This document shows positions 52,785 through 64,000 of a stretch of DNA of 64,000 bases, piece after piece. A program made the position numbers and the translations under genes. This DNA is from Nostoc mirabile CHAB5784. GTDB lineage: Bacteria > Cyanobacteriota > Cyanobacteriia > Cyanobacteriales > Nostocaceae. Where the stretch lies: positions 1 to 64,000 of the forward strand of contig NZ_JAIVFS010000004.1 in NCBI RefSeq assembly GCF_020829645.1, written 5' to 3'. Positions within the stretch are counted from its first letter, which is position 1. Each line of letters begins with the position of its first letter. Under the pieces are notes generated by a model. That model had not been told where the DNA came from, made no database searches, and saw only the letters and a list, made by a program, of their open reading frames with translations.

Positions 52785-52925
52785 CAATACGCTTGGCTTT
52801 GTGAAAAATTGTAGGTTGGGTTAAGCAAAGCGCAACCCAACAAAGCCCCGGAAATGTTTGTTGGGTTTCGTTCCTCAACCCAACCTACACAGTTTAAGGT
52901 TTTTAGCGTTAACTGAACTGTATTG
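52785..52925. mobile_element. 141-bp MITE inserted in the methyltransferase gene
   Basis: Ends CAATACGCTTGG and CAACT..CTGTATTG (imperfect inverted repeat), flanked by the perfect 10-bp duplication AATTAAAACC (52775-52784 and 52926-52935). Related at its ends, and identical in duplication length, to the 221-bp element at 17594. It contains an inner inverted repeat GTAGGTTGGGTT ... AACCCAACCTAC (about 52811-52888), perhaps a nested element. Confidence 0.88.
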
Positions 52926-53435
52926 AATTAAAACCTGCCTCATTGAGAGCATATTTGACCTTTTCTAAACTTGGCATCTGTTCAGCAGATTTATGTATAG
53001 CCTCTGGAAAATACTCAACTAACCAATATTTGTTTATTTGCTCTGGTGTGGCAGTAAACAATACAAAATGACCAGCCGCTAGGACACGGTAAATCTCTTG
53101 AAAAACAGGAGTTAGTGCAGCAAAATGATGTATCGCCAGCGTGCATAGCACACCAGAAAAAGTCCCATCAGCATAAGGTAAAACCTCAGCTTCTGCAACT
53201 TGCCAAGCTACAACATTACTCTTATTCATAGCAGCATCAATCATCTTTTTTGACTGGTCTACTCCACTCCAAACACCACCATGTTTTGCCAAAGCTAGCG
53301 TGTAATTTCCTGTGCCACATGCCACATCAAGATACGAGGAATCTGATTTGATTTGGAGGTGTTTAGCTAATTGGGCAGCAATGTCAGGGTCAGCGCAACG
53401 AGTCAAATCATAGCCTTTGCCAATTTGCTCATAAA

Positions 53436-53538
53436 TATAGCAATCCTAAATCATTCGTGAAAATCTCTCTTTATTCTCTCTTGCCTCTGCGGTTCCTTAT
53501 CAAAAATTACTTTTCACAAATCAGATAGGATTGCTATA
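53436..53538. mobile_element. TA-flanked MITE inserted at codon 3 of the methyltransferase gene
   Basis: Perfect 13-bp inverted repeats TATAGCAATCCTA / TAGGATTGCTATA, the outer TA being the target duplication. TA duplication is typical of IS630/Tc1-mariner elements. The interior includes TTGCCTCTGCGGTTCC, the module shared with other element families here. Confidence 0.9.
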
Positions 53539-53618
53539 GCCATTTATTGAATTTCTCACAAATTTTCAAATATAGTGAACAGTTAACAGTTATCAGTGAA
53601 CACTAGTACAATGTCTAA

Positions 53619-53751
53619 TATGATGTCCGGGTAATTAACCATAATAACCGGAACCCCACCCCGCAAAAGCTGCGCTTTAGCTCCCCTCCTGCTTGCGGGG
53701 AGGGGTTGGGGGTGGGGTTCTTTTATTATGGGTGATTTGGCGGACATGATA
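53619..53751. repeat. MITE-like element with large internal hairpin
   Basis: Ends TATGATGTCCG and CGGACATGATA (one mismatch) with further matching inner sequence (CCATAATAA / TTATTATGG) and TAA on both outer sides (53616-53618; 53752-53754). The inside holds a GC-rich hairpin (GAACCCCACCCC ... GGGTGGGGTTC). A separate hairpin of 21 nt arms (20 matches) follows at 53768-53824, 26 bp beyond the stop codon of ispH, and may end its transcript. Confidence 0.75.
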
Positions 53752-53849
53752 TAAGCTACTTTTGAGGGTTCGTAGTAAGAACTTTAGTGCTGAAAAAATA
53801 AGGACTAAAGTCCTTACTACGAACTTGCTTACTTGATAACCGATCACTC

Positions 53850-55058
53850 TTAAACTAGCGCTGCTGTTGCTTTCATTGCAAAAATTTTCTCAATCACATC
53901 TTCTACTACCTTATCTGGCGTGGAAGCACCAGAAGTAATTCCCACGACAATTTCTCCATCTGGCAACCAGTTTTCTGTAGTTATTAACTGCCCATTTAAT
54001 TGCCGATGTTCTATGGAATATCCTGATTTAATCCGTTCAACAGTATCAATATGATAAGAAGGAATTCCCCGCTCAAAAGCAATTTGTTGCAATTGAGTAG
54101 TATTCGATGAATTAAACCCACCAATTACTACCATCAAATCTAAATTTTGTTCCACTAACTCCAACATTGCATCTTGGCGTTCTTGAGTGGCATCACAAAT
54201 AGTATTGAAGCTTTGAAAATGCTGATTTAACTCGGTGGGGCCATACTTCTGTAACATAGTCCGCTCAAAAAGCTTGCCGATTTGCTCAGTTTCGCCTTTA
54301 AGCATAGTAGTTTGGTTAGCAATACCAACTCTTGCTAAATCTTGATCGGGGTCAAATCCTGCTGAACAAGCTTTAGCAAATTTTGTCAGAAATTCTTCAC
54401 GGTTCCCACCATTGATAATATAGTCAGCAACATATTCTGCTTCTTGCAAATTCAACACAATTAAATACTTGCCAGCAAAAGAACTAGTAGCAACTGTTTC
54501 CTCGTGCTTATATTTACCGTGAATTATTGATGTATAATCGATTTTTTTGTGCTTTTCTACTGTATTCCAAACTTTAGATACCCAAGGGCAAGTTGTATCA
54601 ACAATTTTGCAGCCTTTATCGTGAAGTATCTGCATTTCTTGAACGCTAGCCCCAAAGGCGGGTAATATCACTACATCACCAGTTCCAACAACAGAAAAGT
54701 CTTTATTCTTTCCTTCAATGGGGATGAACTCTACCTCCATCTCCTGCATTCGCTGATTTACAGAAGGGTTGTGGATAATCTCGTTAGTAATCCAGATGTG
54801 TTCTGTGGGGAAGTGCTGGCGGGTTTCGTAGGCCATGGCCACAGCGCGTTCTACACCCCAGCAAAAACCAAAGGCTTGTGCTAGTCGGATTGTCACATCA
54901 CCCTGTTGTAGAGTGTAATTGCGATCGCGAATTTCTTGAATCAAGTTACTCTGATACTCAGATTGCAACTGGGTGGCAACTTCTGCTTGATGACCAAACC
55001 CCTTGCGATTGTAATTTTCTGAATGTTGCAGGCTGCGCTTAAAAGCTTTTGTATCCAT
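53850..55058 (-). CDS. ispH: 4-hydroxy-3-methylbut-2-enyl diphosphate reductase
   Basis: Last enzyme of the MEP pathway, making IPP and DMAPP with electrons from ferredoxin; a 4Fe-4S protein. 402 residues, the longer cyanobacterial/plant form. The three cluster cysteines are in [29 protein letters not shown] and [28 protein letters not shown] and [16 protein letters not shown] are the other family blocks. Starts at ATG 55058 ([20 protein letters not shown]). Stand-alone. Confidence 0.97.
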   Translation of the reverse strand: MDTKAFKRSLQHSENYNRKGFGHQAEVATQLQSEYQSNLIQEIRDRNYTLQQGDVTIRLAQAFGFCWGVERAVAMAYETRQHFPTEHIWITNEIIHNPSVNQRMQEMEVEFIPIEGKNKDFSVVGTGDVVILPAFGASVQEMQILHDKGCKIVDTTCPWVSKVWNTVEKHKKIDYTSIIHGKYKHEETVATSSFAGKYLIVLNLQEAEYVADYIINGGNREEFLTKFAKACSAGFDPDQDLARVGIANQTTMLKGETEQIGKLFERTMLQKYGPTELNQHFQSFNTICDATQERQDAMLELVEQNLDLMVVIGGFNSSNTTQLQQIAFERGIPSYHIDTVERIKSGYSIEHRQLNGQLITTENWLPDGEIVVGITSGASTPDKVVEDVIEKIFAMKATAALV

Positions 55059-55174
55059 TATATTTGTCTATTTAAACCACTATTTCTTATTTTCTCGCGC
55101 CCAGACGCTATTTATACAGAGTTCTATTCAAAGATATTATCAGAGAGGGGGAAAGGGAAAAGGTTTTAATGCCT

Positions 55175-56041
55175 TTACCCTTTACCCTTTAACCTTTTCC
55201 CCTCTTTTTCTTGCTGGGGTTTTAATTCAATTTCACTATATATCTGCAATGCAGAACGCCAAACTATATAGCCTTCAGGACTTAAATGCAAGCCATCAGT
55301 AGTAAATTCGTGGCGGAGATTTCCTTGCTTGTTGGTAAACAGGGGATATAAATCGAGATATTTCACACCTTTTTTGATAGATAGGCTTTGCAGTTGCTGA
55401 TTCAACTCGCGAATGCGACTATTTGCAACAGTCAGAAGTTTATCTCGTCCTTTCCAGGTTGCTTCCTCTGCCCCATGTGGCAAAATCGATTGGACAACAA
55501 TTTGCGCTGTGGGATGCTTCTTTCGTAGATAATTGATAATTTGACGCTGATTATCTAAAATTACCCTGTCGCTCATCCCCTCAATTAGGTCATTAATGCC
55601 AATCATCACAAAAATCACCTCTGGCTGGGTGCGGTCAAATATCTTCAATCTTTTCAAAAGTCCATTACTGGTTTCGCCAGAAATTCCTTGATTGAGCCAA
55701 TTTTTACCTTCGGGTAATAACTCAGGCGGAAACCACAAACTCAGAGAATCTCCCACTAGGACGGTTAAATGCGGAGGACGTTGGTCTGCGGCTACCTTGG
55801 CTTCTTGCGTGAGAATGTCTACCCACTGCTGGTAAGTGAGTTGGTGACGACGACCTAAATCAGGTGTAACAATTTCGGGTGAGTTGTTCAGGCTGATTGG
55901 TTCCGGGGATGTTATTATCCCAAAAAAAGCGGACAATCTCTGCTGTTGCCAAATTAGCAGGATGACCGCCAACATTAGGATGCCGTTGGTTAACAGCGAG
56001 AAAAATGCCCAGATAGGAAAGGTTTTTGCAGATGTAGACAC
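55175..56041 (-). CDS. Membrane-anchored SGNH/GDSL hydrolase
   Basis: 288 residues. N-terminal TM anchor (about 9-28, WAFFSLLTNGILMLAVILLI), so the domain probably faces the periplasm. SGNH blocks: LVGDSLSLWF (nucleophile Ser), NQGISGETSNGLL (Gly block), VIFVMIGINDLIEG (Asn block) and TDGLHLSPEGY (Asp-x-x-His). Possible activities are acyl-ester hydrolysis of a lipid, glycan or peptidoglycan; sequence alone does not decide. Flanked by repeat tracts (GGGGAGT heptamers 56114-56140 just upstream). Confidence 0.9.
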   Translation of the reverse strand: MSTSAKTFPIWAFFSLLTNGILMLAVILLIWQQQRLSAFFGIITSPEPISLNNSPEIVTPDLGRRHQLTYQQWVDILTQEAKVAADQRPPHLTVLVGDSLSLWFPPELLPEGKNWLNQGISGETSNGLLKRLKIFDRTQPEVIFVMIGINDLIEGMSDRVILDNQRQIINYLRKKHPTAQIVVQSILPHGAEEATWKGRDKLLTVANSRIRELNQQLQSLSIKKGVKYLDLYPLFTNKQGNLRHEFTTDGLHLSPEGYIVWRSALQIYSEIELKPQQEKEGKRLKGKG

Positions 56042-56182
56042 GACTAGCGAAATTTACCAATTATTTGAATCAAATTTTAACGCTAGCGATCGCAAATTAC
56101 CCAATTTTAAATTGGGGAGTGGGGAGTGGGGAGTGGGGAATGGGGGAATAGGGAAGAATAATAACTCCCTACTCCCTACTAA

Positions 56183-57600
56183 CTAAGTAGGACGATCGCC
56201 AAACTCGGAATTGTAACCTTCTTCACCGTGTTCGTTGATATCCAAACCTTGAAATTCAGCTTCCTCTTTGACTCGCAGCCCGACTGTAGCATCGATAATC
56301 TTGAGAATAATCCACGTACCAACACCTGCGATCGCGTAAGCAATGGCAATTGCTAGGAGTTCAACTCCCAATTCACCAAAATTACCACGCAGCACTCCGT
56401 CTTTACCTGCTCCGTTGACTTGAGTTGTGGCAAAGATGGCTGTTAAAATTGCCCCCACTGTACCACCAACCCCATGCACGGGAAAGGTATCTAAAGCATC
56501 ATCAACTTGTAGCTTGTGCTTGAAACTGATGGCATAAAGCAAACAAAGGCGGTGATGAAACCAATTAAAATTGCTGATAGCGGTGTGACAAATCCGGCGG
56601 CGGGAGTGATCCCAACTAAACCAGCAACGGCTCCTGTAGCTGCTCCCACGGCGGTTGGTTTACCCCGTAAAACACTCTCCAAAATTAGCCACATTAAAGC
56701 CGCCGCCGCCGCCGATGTATTGGTGGCAACAAAGGCTGTTGTTGCCACATTTGTAACTAAGTTACCAGAGGTTCCACTAGCAATAGATAGGGCGCTCCCA
56801 GCGTTGAAACCGAACCAACCAAACCACAACAAGCCAGCACCCAGCAAAATAAACGGAACGTTGTGCGGCGGGCTAAGGCGATCGGGATGGGTTTTGCGAG
56901 GTTTAAGGACGATCGCTGCTACTAGGGCTGAAACCCCAGAACTAATATGAACTACTGTGCCACCTGCAAAGTCCAGGGCACCTAAACCACCATATAAACC
57001 TAAAAATCCACCTTTTGCCCAGACCATGTGGGCCAGGGGAGCGTAAACAAAGGTTGACCACAGGAGAACAAACAGCGAATAGGCGCGGAAACTCATCCGC
57101 TCTGCGATCGCCCCAGAAATTAAGGCTGGGGTGATAATAGCAAACATGCCTTGGTAGATCATGAATGCCTGGTGAGGTATCGTTCCGGCATAGGAGACGA
57201 CTTCCGGCGGGTTTGACCCTTTGAGATAATCGGTTATCTCTAACCCGACACCATTCAACCCAAGCCATTGCAATCCACCGATGAACGGTAAACCTGGCGC
57301 AAAGGCAAGACTATAGCCCCACAAAATCCAGGTAACTCCAACGATCGCCATCAACACAAAGCTCATCATCAATGTGTTTAGGACGTTGCGCGATCGCACA
57401 AATCCACCATAAAAGAACGCCAATCCTGGTGTCATGAGCAGCACCAGTGCTGATGAAATCAGCATAAATGCCGTATCTCCAGTATCAGCAGCTGGTGGAG
57501 CAGCAGCTGGTGTTTGGGCAAAAGCATTGCCCATCAGCGGCACTCCCAAAAACACTAGGACTAGGGTCATAGCCCCAATGATCATAATTTTCTTCAACAC
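56183..57600 (-). pseudogene. amt: Ammonium transporter Amt, single-base frameshift
   Basis: Frame 1 from GTG 57600 covers the signal-like N-terminus, FFYGGFVRSRNVLNTLMMSF, TIPHQAFMIYQGMFAIITPA, LDFAGGTVVHISSGVSALVA and LLWFGWFGFNAGSA, then at 56536-56538 changes to a short tail ending at 56491. Frame 2 picks up exactly there: YAISFKHKLQVDDALDTFPV, HGVGGTVGAILTAIF and the cytoplasmic tail, to 56183. One T (A on the plus strand) missing from a homopolymer restores an open frame of 473 codons. Either a real mutation, phase-variable slippage, or an assembly error in AAA. The truncated protein would lose the last helices, including the second pore histidine (HGVGG). A PII gene is not adjacent. 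Confidence 0.88.
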
Positions 57601-57628
57601 TTTTTTTCTTCCTAAGCACCAATGATTT

Positions 57629-57642
57629 GTATACTGAACTAC
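57629..57642 (-). promoter_or_regulatory. Possible NtcA-binding site upstream of amt
   Basis: A perfect palindromic consensus GTA-N8-TAC (GTATACTGAACTAC). amt genes of cyanobacteria are known NtcA targets. The site ends only 28 nt before the GTG at 57600, close for a class II activator site with a -10 box about 22 nt further; translation from the ATG at 57585 (MIIGAMTL) would fit better. AGGAAG lies 8 nt before the GTG. Confidence 0.4.
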
Positions 57643-58091
57643 ATTTGATTACTTTTAGTTATACATTTTTGTGTTGAAAGTTACTTAACCTTAATTTTTT
57701 AGAAATGTTAACGAAAATATAATCCTGTTTGTAGTTGCCAAGGTTTAAATAAGGGTGTACACATGCAACGATTGCATCTTTATTTTTTGAAGAATAGCAT
57801 TTTATTGAAGCGCTACAAAATTCAAAATTTTTAGTTACTTACTGTTACAAACCAAGATCCGTGTGATAATTGAGAATCATTATAAATTATCGTCAGTCAG
57901 TCTTATCAGATAATTTAGCCAAATATGTCCTGATTTCTCTTGATATCTCCCGCATAAATGCGTAGAGATCCAGATGGCTGATTCTTAGAGATTAGTTGCC
58001 AAAAAATCTTTGCAATTTTGGATGAGGGTATTATCCCTTTAAAAGGGAACACTATAAAATTTATTGGTCAAAAATAATATAGAAATTTTAC
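57643..58091. other. Intergenic region between amt and the YnfA gene
   Basis: About 450 bp, AT-rich. Contains a short CCCTTTAAAAGGG palindrome (58035-58047) after the YnfA stop codon. No gene seen. Confidence 0.45.
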
Positions 58092-58415
58092 TTAAGTTCT
58101 GGGTGCAAACATGATAATTAAAACACTCACTAAAGCTAAACATGCTCCGATTAAGTCGTAGCGGTCTGGAGTAACCCCGTCTACCTTCCAACCCCAAAAC
58201 ATTGCCATTGCGATAAACACGCCACCGTAAGCCGCATACACTCTGCCAAAATTTGCCGATTGGAGAGTTGCAATAATACCATAGAAAGCTAAAGCAATTC
58301 CACCCAAGATGCCCCACCACAAAGGCTTACCTTCGCGCAACCACAACCAGACTAGGTAGCCGCCCCCAATTTCTAATAAACCAGCCCACAAAAAACACAG
58401 TAGGGACTTAATCAT
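58092..58415 (-). CDS. YnfA-family (UPF0060) membrane protein
   Basis: 107 residues with four hydrophobic helices: FLWAGLLEIGGGYLVWLWL, WGILGGIALAFYGIIATL, VYAAYGGVFIAMAMFWGW and a last one after DRYDLIGACLAL. EIGGGYLVW and RVYAAYGG are signatures of the family, which belongs to the drug/metabolite transporter group near the small multidrug exporters. Transport substrate unknown. Monocistronic. Confidence 0.93.
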   Translation of the reverse strand: MIKSLLCFLWAGLLEIGGGYLVWLWLREGKPLWWGILGGIALAFYGIIATLQSANFGRVYAAYGGVFIAMAMFWGWKVDGVTPDRYDLIGACLALVSVLIIMFAPRT

Positions 58416-58507
58416 TTAATAAATTTTTAATAAGGTTGAACTCAGTGAAATTACGCTAACGCTTTTAACTAAACTGTTGTCATTAATTAAAGTAAGTTTG
58501 TTGACAA

Positions 58508-58806
58508 ATTGGGGATTGGGGACTGGGGACTAGGGACTGGGGACTGGGTATTGGGTACTAAGGAAACGCGATGTGCAACTTATTCTTATAACCCCGCTTC
58601 CATTCCTCTCTCCCTGTGGGGGAGAGGCTTTGATTCTTGCTCCCCAACGCTACAAGGGTTGGGGGTTAGGTTTGAGAGAAAGTTGCACACGGCGTAAGGA
58701 ATGGAAAAAACAAGATAAAGACTTCTTTTTTATTCCCCCTAATCCCCAATCCCTAATCCCCAATCTCCAGTCCCCAGTCCCCAGTCCCCAGTCCCTAATC
58801 CCCAGA
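58508..58806. repeat. Inverted heptamer tracts around a small TIR element
   Basis: A GGGGACT-type heptamer tract (58508-58557) and its complement, AGTCCCC-type (58738-58804), bracket a 118-bp segment with ends TGTGCAACTT (58572-58581) and AAGTTGCACA (58680-58689). The segment's CTCTCTCCCTGTGGGGGAGAGG inner palindrome (about 58607-58627) is non-coding. The kinase frame is open through here back to 58573 but the sequence is clearly repeat DNA. Confidence 0.75.
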
Positions 58807-58812
58807 ATAAGG

Positions 58813-63513
<4,701 letters not shown>

Positions 63514-63681
63514 ACCCGTAATTAAGCTGTTACGTATACAACTTGCATTATCAGGGCGCTCATGTTGCCCACCCCACAATCATATTGAAAAAAATATTAG
63601 TGCAAATTGAAGGCGCAACAGCTTAACATACAAAAACAGCCTTGATGCATTATAGTTTGTTTCCACTGGAGATTTTGGATA

Positions 63682-63963
63682 ATGCGTTCATTTCGCAAGT
63701 ACCACCGGACTCTGGCGATTATTTTGGCTTTACCGCTTGCTGTAACATTGTTAACTGGAATTGCAGCTACGCTGGTAGGTGAGTGGTCAGCTAACCTGGG
63801 AGTAGGGCGTAGTCTACTGCTTTCGATTCATCGTGGTGAAATATTTGGTTTACAAGGAATCTACCCGATTTTGAACGGAGTAGGACTATTGGGATTGTTG
63901 GTTACTGGATTAAGTATGACTAGTTTGTTTGGTAGAAAAAGGCCAAAATCCGAGAAGGATTAG
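63682..63963 (+). CDS. Small PepSY-type membrane protein
   Basis: 93 residues with two TM helices (about 10-32 and 62-83): RKYHRTLAIILALPLAVTLL, TGIAATLVGEW, LLSIHRGEIFGLQGIYPILN, GVGLLGLLVTGLSM. The R-x-x-H-R start and S-I-H-R-G segment are typical of short PepSY-associated TM proteins, which in larger relatives act in iron uptake or reductase systems. No partner gene lies within the window; the next gene may be beyond its end. Confidence 0.75.
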   Translation: MRSFRKYHRTLAIILALPLAVTLLTGIAATLVGEWSANLGVGRSLLLSIHRGEIFGLQGIYPILNGVGLLGLLVTGLSMTSLFGRKRPKSEKD

Positions 63964-64000
63964 AAAAGACATACAGCACATTTCCAGGAAAGTGTTGTAC

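Larger units (their letters stand above)
52506..53543 (-). pseudogene. SAM-dependent methyltransferase broken by two inserted elements
   Basis: The central part (52936-53435) encodes a class I methyltransferase: YLDVACGTGNYTLALAKHGG (SAM loop), LPYADGTFSGVLCTLAIHHF, IYRVLAAGHFVLFTATP. The 5' end is cut by a TA-flanked element (53436-53538): removing it with one TA copy restores ATG GCT ATT TAT GAG (MAIYEQIGKGYDL) from ATG 53543. The 3' end is cut by a second element (52785-52925): removing it with one 10-bp duplication restores ALNEAGFNSVNIELYSISES and runs on to the stop at 52506. The restored protein is about 260 residues. The central frame may still be translated from a TTG at 53406 but would lack the C-terminal third. 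Confidence 0.9.

Noticed and set aside
58573..58812. 80-codon N-terminal extension of the large hybrid kinase
   Set aside because: It is coded by heptamer repeats and a TIR element; the domain begins right after ATG 58813.

Overview
The window reads as chromosome of a filamentous, heterocyst-type cyanobacterium close to Nostoc/Anabaena. Evidence seen directly: very many HIP1 octamers (GCGATCGC), tandem heptamer STRR repeats, a kaiA-kaiB-kaiC clock cluster with a shortened KaiA followed by a TolC/HgdD-type outer-membrane gene, plant-type D-glycerate 3-kinase, Ycf20, and several very large hybrid histidine kinases. Intergenic DNA is long and full of small palindromic or MITE-like elements, some of which have landed inside genes. 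No rRNA, tRNA or CRISPR array was recognised.

Layout. 0-8 kb: TnpB remnant, argB, a long repeat-filled gap, then on the minus strand hgdD/tolC, kaiC, kaiB and kaiA. 8.5-17.3 kb: a hybrid kinase divergent from kaiA, a hybrid kinase fused to PAS and GGDEF, and a GT39-type glycosyltransferase. 18-25 kb: a lipoprotein, ycf20-glyK, and a three-gene minus-strand cluster (TPR + trypsin-like protease, a secreted protein, a membrane protein). 25-36 kb: an accessory zone with minisatellites, MITEs, hisS, a graveyard of toxin-antitoxin and restriction fragments, a retropepsin-like protease, Uma2, an aldehyde dehydrogenase and an NmrA-like protein. 36.5-39 kb: an AT-rich patch with a stop-interrupted Coq4-like gene and a histidine kinase. 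39-47.6 kb: divergent pbpC and a giant alpha-2-macroglobulin gene. 47.7-50.5 kb: a convergent pair formed by a two-TM beta-barrel (Cap15/S-2TM-beta-like) protein and a pentapeptide-repeat protein ending in a diadenylate-cyclase (DisA_N) domain. 50.7-58.4 kb: cobL, a ParE-type TA pair, a methyltransferase broken by two MITEs, ispH, an SGNH hydrolase, a frameshifted ammonium transporter and a YnfA protein. 58.8-64 kb: a 1566-residue hybrid kinase with Hpt domain and a small PepSY-type membrane protein.

How the genes fit together. The clock genes sit beside a kinase whose receiver domains are largely degenerate, a plausible but unproven input/output partner. PbpC and the alpha-2-macroglobulin form the known periplasmic pairing of cell-wall repair and protease trapping, but this macroglobulin lacks the thioester motif. 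The most interesting candidate for an undescribed system is the adjacent diadenylate-cyclase-like and Cap15-like pair: a nucleotide synthase facing a nucleotide-responsive membrane effector, as in CBASS or Panoptes, but with a DisA_N-type synthase. At the DNA level the best-supported results are three 93-bp elements with perfect 5-bp target duplications, and exact reconstruction of a methyltransferase gene by removing two unrelated inserted elements.
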